Positions 45,681 to 57,191 of a stretch of 64,000 nucleotides of DNA are shown here, in pieces. The notes below the pieces were generated by a model. The model did no database searches. It was not told the origin of the DNA and worked only from the letters and a program-made list of their open reading frames with translations. Both the position numbers and the translations under genes were made by a program. Source of the DNA: Galeopsis tetrahit (Eukaryota > Streptophyta > Magnoliopsida > Lamiales > Lamiaceae); assembly GCA_963675135.1 (NCBI GenBank), contig OY776122.1:13872881-13936880 (forward strand). The letters run 5' to 3'. Within the stretch, counting starts at the first letter, position 1. Every line of letters begins with the position of its first letter.

Positions 45681-46729
45681 ACGAAAATTTTGGGTGTAAA
45701 CCTAAAAAAAAATCCACTTGAATTCACTATGATAAAATATCAAATACCAACAAAATCAAACAAATGAATATAATAGAAATATATTTTTTACCTTCAATCC
45801 AACTTTCAATTACATTATGAGAAAAAAATGAGAGAATTTAAGGGTAGAGATTGAAAAGAAGAATAAGAGAATAATGAGAGGGAATATGAAATTTGAAATA
45901 GAAATTGAAAAGAAGAATGAAAAAAATATGAGATTTGAAGTTTTTTTTTCTTTTTTCTTTATTTTTATTACATTTAAAAGTGGTCAAATGGAATGAAGGC
46001 CAAAAATAAACATGGATAGGGTTAAAAGGCCATACTTGATATATTCCACGTTTTGTGAAGTAATTAAGAATACAACAATTACTAGGAAGGTTACTGCACC
46101 TTTACAAGTACACAATAATTGAAATTATGCAATTAATTAAACAAATACACAATAATCTAATTAATACATCATCCAATAGAATTAAACAATTAAAATCAAG
46201 TTAAAAAACTAATTCCACAGTAAATTCAAATATCCAAACACAATAATAAAACATTAATTTAAATAAAATATTTTCTAATTCTACAATTAATGAAATACTA
46301 AATTGAAAACTAGCTGAAAAGTGAAATTAAACTAATTTAATCTATTGAGTTAAATGTGAGAGGAGGATAAAGTTTTTCTCTTTATTGTCTGCCTCAAGTT
46401 TCAAATTGCAAATTGGGCCATGAAATAAAATCATCAACTTCCCTCTCCCTTTCAAGGCCCGGAGTATATACCCCTCCAGCTTTCTTAAGTATACTCCCCC
46501 TTCCCATTTATTAATATAATATTCATGTAAAATATCTAAATTATCCTTATACTAAAATATATTAAAATAATCATGATAAATACACTTCTTCACTTTTAAA
46601 ACCCTAACCCTAATAGTTGACGTCACTGTCGCCGACGCCGCCAACCCATTTTCAACACATAAATTTCAAAGCCTAATCAAAAACATCACAAAAATTTCAA
46701 AACATAAAATAAAAATAAAAAATATATTT
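45681..46729. other. AT-rich spacer
   Basis: No gene seen. Contains many ACAATAATT-type runs at 46075-46330 and a CGCCGACGCCGCC motif near 46630. Confidence 0.5.
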
Positions 46730-46731
46730 TC

Positions 46732-46915
46732 GACAAACCAGTGTCGACCGTATGCATTATTGTCGACAAAAATTTGTCGACAATAATGTATACGATCGAC
46801 AATGGTTTGTCGACAAATAATTTCAATATTTTTTTAAAAAAATTTCGACAAACCAGTGTCGACCGAATTCATTATCGTCAACGATATTGCATTCAGTCGA
46901 CACTAGTTTGTCGAA
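46732..46915. repeat. Two adjacent GTCGAC-rich hairpins
   Basis: First hairpin: arms CGACAAACCAGTGTCGACCG through TTGTCGACAAAA (46733-46774) against TTTGTCGACAATAATGTATA through TGGTTTGTCG (46776-46817), about 40 bp each with few mismatches. Second hairpin: CGACAAACCAGTGTCGACCG (46847) against CAGTCGACACTAGTTTGTCG (ending 46914). The two hairpins share the same outer motif. Such repeats occur in subterminal parts of CACTA-like elements, but no CACTA terminus is visible. Confidence 0.7.
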
Positions 46916-46939
46916 AGTTACAAAAAAAAAAGACCTACC

Positions 46940-47172
46940 TGCCTACTAGCGGCGACGGCCGCAGCCGCATGAGGGCGCGGAGCGGAGCGGCGACACGGGG
47001 GCCTGCACGGGCTGTCGTGTGGAGAGGGGATCGGGGCACAGCAGCGGCGACACTAGAATGCCGGAAAAAAGAAAAGAATGCACAAGGGGGGAGGAGCTGC
47101 GCAAAGAGGGTTGGGGTGGCGGCCGTCGAGCGAGGGGGAGTGAGGGCGACGGGGGAGAGGTGGCACAGGAAA
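46940..47172. other. GC-rich island
   Basis: About 230 bp of strongly G+C-rich, purine-skewed sequence (GGCGACGGCCGCAGCCGCAT and onwards) set in AT-rich DNA directly right of the hairpins. Frames through it are Arg/Gly/Ala rich without a recognisable domain. It may be a captured gene end or part of a DNA transposon. Confidence 0.5.
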
Positions 47173-47179
47173 GTGTGGT

Positions 47180-47487
47180 AGATATTTTATGTTTATTATA
47201 GATGACTACTCAAGGAAAGTGTGGGTTGCTATCATGAAATCTAAGGCAGAAACATTTGGAAAATTCAAGGAATGACTTACTGACAGTGAGAATGTCACAG
47301 GCAAGACTCTCAAGCATTTGAAAACTGATAATGGTCTAGAGTACATATAAGAAGAGTTCAGTGCGTTCTGTAAGATGAAAGGAATAGTGCGGCATAGGAC
47401 TATGTCTAGGACCCCTCAACAGTAGAATGGAGTAGCTGAGAGGATGAATCAGACACTACTTGAGAGAGTTAGGTGTGAAAGTGTGGT
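47180..47487 (+). pseudogene. Copia integrase fragment
   Basis: A single plus-strand frame from 47192 reads FIIDDYSRKVWVAIMKSKAE, then LKTDNGLEYI and IVRHRTMSRTPQQ, NGVAERMNQTLLERV, covering the second half of the integrase core with the middle D and the E. It contains three in-frame stops, TGA at about 47273, TAA near 47348 and TAG near 47423. No other part of this copia element is adjacent. Confidence 0.82.
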
Positions 47488-47529
47488 GTGGGGTATATAA
47501 AATGAAGTGTTTAAGTTTAAGTAGAATAA

Positions 47530-48348
47530 TGTTGTACTAAATGTTGTGACAATTGGTACAACACTGGCTCTAACAGAATATCAGAAATTATGATTAACAC
47601 AGCGGAAGACTTGAAACACTAAAAACAAAACGTGACACAATGGAAATAATTTTTCACATAGATTTTATAAATAAAAATCTATGCTAGCCTTACGGCGAAA
47701 ACCAATACTTATCTTCAAGTATAAATGTTGTGTGAAATGTTACAGCATTAACATTCACAACAGAAACTACAAACGAGGCAGGTGCCTTGTTCTAAAAACG
47801 AACTAAGTGTATAATGTATACACTGTCGAAATGCCTAGTCTATCTAAAGATTACACTCTCAATAGATAAGAAGACACACAGCCATACGGGTGGGATACGA
47901 ACGTATGATCTAAAAGGTAGTTCTACTGGCCACAATTCCTAACAGGGATATACGCTCGGTCTAGGAAGTTGATCGAATAGAGTACACTGATTTGAGAAGC
48001 CTTCCATCGGTATTTATAGTAGTGGGGTGCTGATTTTAGAGGCTTCCACAATGAGGTCCTATTTTTTAGGAAACTCAACTTCCACAACTTCCATGATCTT
48101 TCTAGATCCTTCTAGGCTGCTCCAGGTCGTTCCAAATGTATCTAGGCTGTTCTAGCATGTTCTGCAATGTTCTGGAATCTTCCAGGTTCCAGATCCTTGT
48201 AGAAGCTTCTAGATCCTGCCAGAAATGCGACAACATTTAGGTCAACATTTAATGTAGCATTTCAGAAAAGACTTAGAAAAAATCTCGGAAGGTCAAATTA
48301 AGATGTTGTTGATAATGTTAAGGCATTTAAGGATTAACAACATCTACA
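47530..48348 (-). repeat. 3' LTR of SIRE-B
   Basis: Minus start TGTAGATGTTGTTAATCC at 48348 directly after the polypurine tract, with TATAAATA at 48018-48011. The 3' end is placed at TTTAGTACAACA (47530), which has a CA terminus but no partner in the window to confirm it. Confidence 0.6.
48011..48018 (-). promoter_or_regulatory. TATA box of SIRE-B LTR
   Basis: TATAAATA on minus about 330 bp into the LTR. Confidence 0.55.
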
Positions 48349-48360
48349 ATCTCCCCCAAT
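48349..48360 (-). other. Polypurine tract of SIRE-B
   Basis: Minus ATTGGGGGAGAT immediately before TGTAGATG. Two further tracts of ACAGGGGGAGATCTG occur at the ORF3 stop (about 48984-49030). Confidence 0.7.
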
Positions 48361-48998
48361 TTGACCTTTCGACTACAACACACCTGATGCACATATATTT
48401 CTATACATACTTAGTATTATGTACTTAGTTGAGGTTAACATCATTGCTAAGCACTAGTCAAGACAATACCTGTTGTAACCGTTCGATCAAATCAATTGAA
48501 GATCAGGGATAATTTTACAATGATCCGTGCCATAAGATCAAGATAAATTTTATCCAAAATAGAACAAGTATAAACACTACACTTATTCACAACATAAGTA
48601 ACTTTACTAAGATCATAAGTTAAACTGGAAGAAATTAACTTAAAATCTAAGTAAGACACTAACAAAAAATAAAACAAACAACAAAAAAAATCAGAGCAAC
48701 AAACATAGAAAACAAGAACATAAACTACACTACAACCTGCAATAGTAGACACATGTCAATCTGCAAACAACTTAAGCAAGGCAGTAAACAAATATCAAGT
48801 GGAACCATTAAGCAAGTTGCAGTAATAAACATCCTATAATCTAGACAATAAAAAAACAATTGTATCAGAATTTCAGAATTCAAAACTTAAACATTAATAC
48901 AAAGGTAGAACTGAATAAATGGCTTATATTGCCGTGGTAACAGCTGCAGCATCATCTTCCTGCACCATAGCCATTGTGGAATTCAGATCTCCCCCTGT
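48361..48998 (-). other. SIRE-B 3' untranslated spacer
   Basis: No gene between the ORF3 stop and the polypurine tract. AT-rich. Confidence 0.5.
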
Positions 48999-49674
48999 CT
49001 AACAACTTTCTCCAGATCTCCCCCTGTCCATCTCAGTAGTATCATCATCATCTCCTTCATCAACAAAGTAAGTAGTTGCAAGGTGTGCAACAATATCAGT
49101 AACAGCAGCATCTTCTCCAGCATCAGGTCCATCACCAGCATCAGCAGCAGCTGGAACTCCATCATCATTAATCTCCTCAATGACCACATTGGAGTTGGAT
49201 GGTGGTGGTACTCCCCCTGTTGTAGGTGAAAGTAGGTTGGTCCACCTGTTTTTCAGGAACTGAAGCTCATCTATTGTGTCCTGCAAGTGTTGGAGTTGGA
49301 GTTTGATGAATTCCTGTGAAAGATACACATTACCAGAAATGTTGATACGGATGTTCTCAACATTTGGGGTTGCATTTCTCTGTCTTTGTCTGGATGATTC
49401 AGGATGATCAGTAGTAGAGGGTCTGGTTGGTTCTGGTTGAGCAGAAGTAGAGGGTCTTTGCTGATGTTCAGTACCAGGAGCAAGCAAGGGCAGATCAATT
49501 ACTCTATCCCCAGTGAGTAAGGCAGGAGCTATGGCCAATAGTGGAACTCTCCCCCTCAACACATCAGTGTTCTTGGCAACAAAACCATGATGCCTCAAGT
49601 AGTTAGAAATCAGAACAGGATAGGGTAAATTGCCTTTTTCAGAAACCCTCCCAGTAAATCTCATCATATGTTGG
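48999..49674 (-). pseudogene. SIRE-B ORF3, distal part
   Basis: Downstream part of the interrupted ORF: MMRFTGRVSEKGNLPYPVLI, SNYLRHHGFVA, a Ser/Pro/Thr-rich linker, then helical NVYLSQEFIKLQLQHLQDTI and an acidic tail ending at a stop at 48999. The frame is separated from its upstream part (61931 and above) by SIRE-C. The N-terminal part of this piece resembles the conserved region of proteins annotated as putative plant transposon protein. No transmembrane segment. Confidence 0.6.
49670..49674 (+). repeat. Target-site duplication GTTGG (left)
   Basis: GTTGG at 49670-49674 matches 61931-61935 exactly, bounding SIRE-C. Confidence 0.92.
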
Positions 49675-51036
49675 TGTAGGTCCCTAAGTTGAGTTAATAT
49701 CGAGGGAAGCTAAAGAAAATGTCTAGAGGGGGGTGAATAGACTTTTCTAAAATCTTTCGATATATCAGAATTACAATGTGCGGAATACGAAATTAACAAT
49801 GAGCCCAATTAAAGTTTATACTCAACTTATTTCGAGAACTCTGTTTTATGTATACTCAACTAGTCTTGTTCAGTTATGTATGTTTAACAAGTAAACAATC
49901 AATCAATTAAAACAAACAAAACAATTAATCAATAAACAAAACAGTAAAGTAAATCAAACACGAGATTTATAGTGGTTCGACAACTTGTCTACATCCACTC
50001 TCACAAACCCAGTTGTGAAATTCTTATTAACTCTTCCAATCGAGTAATATGTTCTTGTAGCTTTAAGTCCCAAGAAATAAGACTTAGATCTTCTCGATTA
50101 TATCTCCAGATATATCTTCGATCTTACTAGTGATTTAATAAGCAACTAGCAAGCTTAAAACAGTAAACGAAAAATAAAACTTCTCTTCGTTCAGTAGTAG
50201 CCTTCTTCGATCTTCACTTGTCTTGCGTAGCTTCACATTCTGAACTTCAAACTCTGAGAGTAATTTCTTCACTTGAATCTTCAATAATGCCTGCAGTAAC
50301 AATATCTCAGTAGTCTTTAATCAATGAATACCTTGGGGTATTTATAGACTTCCAATTCCAAGAACTTTCAGTTGTGTAACAACCTTTCTTGAAAACTAAC
50401 TTGTAACTGATTCTTTATATCCTTTCACGCGTTTCTTCAGTTAATTAGTTATTCCTTAACTAACTCCTTCAAACTTTATCTTCAACACGCGTTTCTGTAA
50501 TTAACTTCAAGTTGACCTGACTTGTTTAAGTCGCGCACCTGTCTTGTGTAGTAGTAGTAGACTGTGTCTTCTACTTACCTTGTGCAGTAGACTTCTCCAA
50601 ATTACAACATAGAACTAATCTAGTCCTATCAACTAATCCTAACAAGACTATTACATTACATTAAGCTTCTTGTTATAAAGCTTAGTCAACTTATAAAAAA
50701 CTATACAAAGAATCTGTCTATTACATTTAAAATCATGAGCTCTATACAACAATTCTTCACAGCTCAATAACAATCTAACATATACGAATAACAAATATGA
50801 AGTACTTATAAAACGTACTTATCTTTCAATAATACTTGTCTTTTAAAATGAGTACTTGTCTTGTGAATTAGTACTTGTCTTGTGAATTCTACTGATCTGT
50901 ACAAGACGACTTCAACTTAACTAGACTAGATCAGTCAACACTTAGAAAATATTCAAGTCTTCTTTTGGCTTATCAAAACTTCATCTTTTATCTTTTATCA
51001 TCATTTAGGACTTGTTCTGGGATTCATATCCCAACA
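49675..51036 (-). repeat. 3' LTR of SIRE-C
   Basis: 1362 bp from TGTAGGTCCCTAAG to GGATTCATATCCCAACA. It retains TGCGGAATACGAAATTA between two ACAATG repeats (49774-49806), which the 5' LTR has lost by deletion between those repeats. TATAAATA on minus at 50346-50339. Confidence 0.92.
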
Positions 51037-51051
51037 ATTTCCCCCTTTTTG
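51037..51051 (-). other. Polypurine tract of SIRE-C
   Basis: Minus AAAAAGGGGGAAAT next to the LTR start TGTTGGGA, identical to that of SIRE-A. Confidence 0.88.
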
Positions 51052-51246
51052 ATGAAGCCAAAACTACTTGAATCTTTTCATAATAATAGACTAGTTAAGT
51101 AGTTATCTTGTCTTAAACATCAAATAGTACTTATCTTTTCATTCATTTCGAAATAAGATCAGTAGATATTACAAATACTTACTCAAAATAAAACTAAGTC
51201 TAAGTATCAGAGCAAAAACAAAAAATTAATCTGATATACTACCTTC

Positions 51247-54200
51247 TTAAGAACTTGGAACACCAAAAGCATCTAGTAGCCTTTTGTGAATGATAGTCAT
51301 GTGTTCTTCCATTTCGATCTTCTCCTTCTCCAGTAGGTTTTCTTCAAACTTCTTAATATGATTGTAATCGATCCTTTTTCCAGAACCTAACATAGGAGTA
51401 ATCCATTTAGGAAAGATAGGAACAAGAATATTAAAACTTACAGCAGTTGCAATCCTCATGATCAAGTTCCAAAGATTCCGATCTTGAGTTTCCATGAACT
51501 TGTCAAAAATTGCGTATAACTCTTCTTTGCTCTCTGGATCTCCAAACTTGCGAATAATCCAGTGATCCAACTCCCAATTCAGTTTGACTTTGAACCATGC
51601 ATCTTTATGTTCATCATCAATGAAATTATCAATGTATGCATCTTCAACTAGATCTGGATCAGTCTTCAACTTCAGCAAATTCTTGATATGTTTCCCTAAC
51701 AATTTCTTGTTAGCATAACGATCTTCATTCAGCTTTTGCTTCTTATGAAGAGCTTCAACCTCTTCATCACCAATATCAGCTAGAATATCTCCTAACTGTT
51801 CTTTCTTCTTCTCTAGAACAAGTTTCCTCTTGACTTGTCTAGTCTCAGTTTCAACTTCAGGAGATGCAATACTTTTTCCTTTCAGCAATCTTTTCTTTTT
51901 CTGTTCTTCAGCTTCTTCAAGATCAGCTTTCTTGACCAGCCTTCCTCTCTTGGGATACCTTAACTCTTCTATCGCAGTCGCAGCAGCCTTAACTTCAGGT
52001 TCTGCACTTGACTTCTCTTCAACTCTACTTGTCTCTTCCCCCTTTTTGGCTTCATCACTTGCCTTAAGAGTGAATAGACTAGTGAATCGAGTCATTTCTT
52101 CTTTCAGTGCTTCCTTCATCGCTTCAGCCGCGAGCTCTATCTGCTTTTGTTGGGTCTGATCACGACTCATCTTGTCTAGTCGATCAGCAGTAGACTCCAA
52201 CTTCTTCGAGTTAATTGCCAACTCATCCTTGAAATGAACAGCTGTCTGACGCAGTAGGGTATTTTGCTTAGTCAGCTCAGTGAGAATAGCTTGAGAACGC
52301 ACCAACTGATCTTGTGCTTCTCGTCTTTGCTCATCTGCTATCTCAATCTTCACTCTGTATAGTCTTTCCATCTTACTAGACTCTTCAGCTAATGACCTAG
52401 CAAAATTAACAGACCTGTTCTCCAAGTAGTCAACTTGTCTTTTCAAGAAGTCTTCAATTTGCGTATACATTTCTTGTCGAAAAGTAGAATCCATCTTATT
52501 CACTTCTCCAACTATCAATTCCCTGGAGCTGTCAATTAGTGACTGATTTTGTTCAACAAGAACTGTCTTCAACTTTGATTCTAAGAACACTTCAATAGAC
52601 GACTTTACTACTTCCTTTAATTCTGTCTTCAACTCATCTATAAGTCCTTCTGGAAACACATGAGCAGTAGAGTGAGTTTCAGTTAACTCATCTTCATTAA
52701 ACAAGATGGCTTCAACAACTCATCATCTTCTTCACCAAAATCGATTGAGTTGTTGTCTTCTTCTTCAACATTTACAGCATCTTCCTCAGACGGATCAGTC
52801 TGAACAGCAACATCTACTAACTCAGCTGTCAACCCTTCTTCCACAAGATCAGTTTGAACACCAATATCAAACTTGACCTCTGAAGATAAAACATCATCAG
52901 GTATGTTTAACATTCTCTTCACTAATGCTGTCAATGCATGAGGTGGAAACAATTCATAGTGGTCCTTGACTCCACTATTCTCCTTCTGTTCCATCTCCCA
53001 ATCTTGAAAATTAGAGATACCTCCCATGCCTTGTATGACTTCAAACAGATCTTCTGTTGGGGATGTTTTCAACGCATACCAAGTGCATATCCGCAGAAGT
53101 TTTTCATAAGCTTCTGAAGATGTGTCGATCTCTACTGATGGTAACATTTTCCTTAGATTGTGTGACATCTTCAATCGCAATCTCTTCTCTCGTAAACACA
53201 TCGGGTAGTAGACGAGGGATTCGAATCTTATTTCAGAAGGGGTCTGAGCAGGTAAGGTCCCTGTCTCAGTTGTTGCAGTGGCAACTAGTGGAGTTTCTGA
53301 AATAGACGGGTTGGGGGGTTCAACATATTCTGTTGAGGTAATAGGAATTTGGATGGTGGTTTCTTGGGGCTTTAATGTGGCTTGGTTTGGTTCGACAGTT
53401 GTAGAAGTATCAACTGTATCGAATATAGTAGTGTGTGGGGTTATGTTGGCTCGAAGTGGATGCACTGCCAATACTGACGAGGTTTTGGGTACAGGTTTGG
53501 CACGAGATCGAAGTGATCTGGCCTTGGTTTTAACAGGGAGAGAGAGAGGAATTGACAGAGTTCGAGAAGAAGTACCAACCTTTTCTTCAGTCGACTTGTC
53601 TGGTGAAGGACTCGACTCGACTCTCACCAGTCGATATACTTGTCTGAGTGAGTCTCTTCCGTCTCAGGCTCCTTGTCTGAGTGAGTCTCTTCCGAATCTC
53701 CTGCAGCCTCAATCATAGCCTCTTCTTCCACATACTGAACTAGTCTTCTACTAGTTCCAGCCTTAACTTCTTCAGAACCTTCACTGCCTGACTCGTCTTC
53801 TCCAGAACTAGACGAGGCAGCTTCAATCATGGCATCATCAGGATTGATCTGGACTTGTCTGGTGGCAGCCGATCTAGCAGCAGCTTGCTTAGCCAGAGCC
53901 TCCTTCTTCAAATAATGCTTTAGAGGATGGAATGGCTTGCCTTTACTCCAACTCGTCTTGTTGGGCAATAAGATGGGTAGAATGATGCTCAGCTTGTTTC
54001 CGAAACTGACATTTGCAGACACAACCCAGTTCACTGTACTGGTGTCAACTTGCACAAACTTCTTGTAATACATCAATCTGTCCAAAAAGAGTTTAGTCCA
54101 GTTTCCTTCAGTGATTCCATCGTGAATCACAGCCATAATTCTTGCTTTCTGGGGCGTCACAGAGTCAAAACTCCCAGTGGCTCCTAGCAAAATTTTTGAT

Positions 54201-54685
54201 GCGATATCAAGAAGAGTCTTGTACTTGTCAAGTAGCTCCTTCTTCTTGACAACAGGAACTTTTCCATCGCTTTTCAATTTCAGCTTTCTTCCACAGAAAA
54301 TACTCAAATACCTCAACTCTCTGCCTTCAGCATATCTTTCGATATCTATCGAACCGGATGGCAATTTCAGAGATTCTGTCAGAAATTCACGAGTGATCTC
54401 CACTCGCCTTCTTCCAACAAAGGCTTCAATCGAGTCGCCTTGTCGAGTTGCAGTAGCATAAAATTCTAACACCTCTTCCTCTAGCACAACTTCAGGAAAA
54501 GCCTCCAAATAGGGTCTCAAACCGCATTTGAAGCACTTTATCAGAATTTCTTTGTTGTCTTCAGTGTGATTTCCTTTGAAAAACACCGAACCCTCCACAT
54601 GCACTCTTCCTTCGGTGATGTATTTGCCTATATCGAACCTTGCTTGCATGTTAGTACCGGCATCAAATATCGAAACAATCGACAT
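51247..54685 (-). pseudogene. SIRE-C ORF3 (env-like position), two frameshifts
   Basis: Three consecutive frames, 54685-53624, 53627-52683 and 52704-51247, together about 1140 codons. The first has the putative plant-transposon-type domain (ARFDIGKYITEGRVHVEGSV, VEITREFLTESLKLPSG, ARIMAVIHDGITEGNWTKLF) and a lysine/acidic tail. The second is Thr/Pro/Ser-rich, then acidic. The third is long coiled coil (SSKMERLYRVKIEIADEQRR, ILTELTKQNTLLRQ) followed by KR-rich and a C-terminal block (WELDHWIIRKFGDPESKEEL). Frame changes fall at a tandem THSDKEPETEE duplication near 53650 and at a GTTGTTGAAG stretch near 52715. No signal peptide or membrane segment is visible. Function unknown. Confidence 0.75.
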
Positions 54686-55592
54686 AGTAGAATGATTAAG
54701 AAAAGTAAGAGATTTCGAAAGATCTTGAGTGCTTGAGAAGTTATGAGAATCAAGAGATAAAAACTTGTGAGCAGTTATGAACGAGTAGTGTGGGTTTTGT
54801 TAAACCTTGAGTTTGGAATCAATGGTTGAGATTGAGCGATTTAATCCAATGGTCAAGTATGAAAGTCTTTTGAAATTCAGTTTGGCGGAATCGAGAATAT
54901 TACGTGATTTGATATCATAAAATTTTGGAATCCGCCTCTTCTATTGGTAGGATAGAGGAGTGTATTCCTCTGACCTAGCATAGTAGAGTTTAGGCGCGAA
55001 CTGGTTATATACACCTCATTAAATGGAGTGTATAAATCCAATTCTAGATTTTTTTTTTAAATTTTCATTACTCAAATTACATATATATCCTTAATGTGTA
55101 TTGTTTAAACACTTAGAGTATTTAACTCATGAAACACGTATCTTGTCTGTTCGTGTCTATCCAGAACAGACGAGTAGACTGGCATGCACAAGACGAGTTC
55201 CTCCTTCGATTGTGCTTGTCTACTTTGAACATCAAACGATTATATGTACCTGTCTTTTCTCGCACTACAGATTAGATGTAATACAGGTAGTTGAGTAGAA
55301 TAATTAGAATGAATATCAATCTAAGTCAATGATCAAGGTTCAAACAAGATGACTGTTACCAGACTAAAGAGTCAACATAAGGATCTTTAAGAAATCAAGG
55401 ATTCCCCCTTAAATGTTTATTCCCTTAGTATTACCCTCAGCTTTACCAGCTTCCTCATCGGGTTTGTTTGGTCAACTTGTCTGACCTTGTATACCTGTCT
55501 GTTGGGTGAGTAGACGAGTGCTCTGTACTTTTGTGGTAACTTGTCTGTTTCTCTTTTCTCCTTAGGACTGTACCTGTCTGGTTAGTACATTT
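54686..55592 (-). other. Spacer between pol and ORF3 of SIRE-C
   Basis: No coding frame of note. It holds several TACTTGTCT/CTACTCGTCT repeats (for example 55130-55260), which also run through the LTR and ORF3. Confidence 0.5.
55006..55012 (-). promoter_or_regulatory. Candidate internal TATA box upstream of SIRE-C ORF3
   Basis: Minus GGTGTATATAACCAG about 320 bp upstream of the ORF3 ATG, in the 900-bp non-coding gap after pol. It is the only strong TATA-like element in the gap that I noticed; function is inferred. Confidence 0.4.
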
Positions 55593-57158
55593 CTACATAC
55601 TAGTAGGATCAAGATCAATTAGTCCTAGACTAATGCATAATTCACGAAATCGGGCCTCAGCTAATGGTTTTGTGAAAATATCAGCTCTTTGAAAATCAGT
55701 ATGAATCTTTTCCATGCGAATATCCTTCTTTTCTACATGATCACGTATAAAATGATGTTTCACGTCGACATGCTTACATCGTGTGTGCAGAACAGGATTT
55801 TGTGTAATGGCAATAACACTATTACTATCACAGAAAATAGGAACATTTGATTCACATATATTATAATCTCTAAGCTGTTGAATAAGCCATAATAATTGAC
55901 TACAACAACTACCAGCAGCCATGTACTCGGCTTCAGTAGTAGAGGTAGCAACACTTGTCTGCTTTTTCGAAAACCATGAAATGAGTTTTGTGCCTAAGAA
56001 TTGACAAGAACCAGATGTAGATTTCCTATCTATTCTACAACCACCAAAATCAGAATCAGAGTAGCCACTTAGAGATAGATCATCATTTGAGGGATACCAT
56101 ATACCACGATTGATGGTCCCTTTCAAAAATTTCAATATCCTTTTAGTGGTTCCCATATGACTCTCTTTTGGATTAGCTTGAAAACGAGCACATACACCAA
56201 CAGAAAATGCAATATCAGGTCTACTAGCAGTCAAGTAGAGTAATGAACCAATAAGACCACGGTAATGAGTTTGATCAGCACACTTACCATTCTCGTCTGG
56301 ATCCATCTTGTAAGTAGGTTGCATAGGTACTCCAGAAGATTTACATGTCTTAATACCATACTTGTCTAGTAGATTACGAGTATATTTTGCTTGATTTATG
56401 AAAATCCCTTCTGGGGTCTGTTTTACTTGAAGACCAAGAAAGTAGTTCATTTCACCCATCATGGACATCTCAAATTTACTTTGCATGAGTGTTGAGAAAC
56501 TTTCACTCAGCTTTTTGTTAGGTGATCCAAAAATGATATCATCTACGTAAATTTGGACGAGTAAAATATCCTTCCCTTCTTGTCTTCTGAACAAGGTTCT
56601 ATCGACCTTGCCCTTAGTAAAACCATTTTCTAATAGAAATTGAGAAAGAGTGTCGTACCAGGCTCTTGGAGCTTGTTTTAGTCCATATAAGGCCTTCTTT
56701 AATTTGTATACCTGGTTACCTTTGACTTCGAAACCTGGGGGTTGTTCAACATACACTTCTTCCGCAAGAATACCGTTAAGAAATGCACTTTTAACATCCA
56801 TTTGATATACAGTAAATTTCATGTAAGCAGCATATGCAAGGAACAATCGAATGGCTTCTAGTCTAGCAACAGGAGCATATGTTTCATCATAATCTATGCC
56901 TTCAGCTTGTGAATAGCCTTGGGCGACTAGTCTAGCCTTATTACGAACAACTACATCATTCTCATCTTTTTTATTCTTGAAAATCCATCGAGTGCCAACT
57001 ACATTATGATGTTTAGGTCTATCAACAAGTTCCCAGACGTCATTTCGAACAAATTGATTCAACTCGTCTTGCATAGCAATGATCCAATTACTATCAGCTA
57101 AAGCCTCTTTAATGGTTTTAGGCTCGATAGATGAGAGGAAACAACACCAGCAAAACAA
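55593..57158 (-). pseudogene. SIRE-C reverse transcriptase and RNase H
   Basis: Copia RT: NDVWELVDRPKHHNVVGTRW, ARLVAQGYSQAEGIDYDETY, MDVKSAFLNGIL, the catalytic IYVDDIIFG, GEMNYFLGLQVKQ. RNase H: GYSDSDFGGCRIDRKSTSG, TSTTEAEYMAAGSC and the C-terminal RFRELCISLGLIDLD. 521 codons open from 57158, but the frame is offset from integrase by an indel near 57160-57190, so this part is not translated in frame with gag. The active-site residues appear intact. Confidence 0.88.
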
Positions 57159-57191
57159 AGATGGACTAGGTTGTTCTTGTGACTCAAAGAG

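Noticed and set aside
46741..47181. 146-codon plus-strand frame
   Set aside because: Crosses hairpin repeats and the GC-rich island; Arg/Gly/Ala-rich without domain, so probably not a protein.
51247..54685. Viral-type envelope glycoprotein in SIRE-C
   Set aside because: No signal peptide, furin-like site or membrane anchor is visible; only its position after pol suggests the label.
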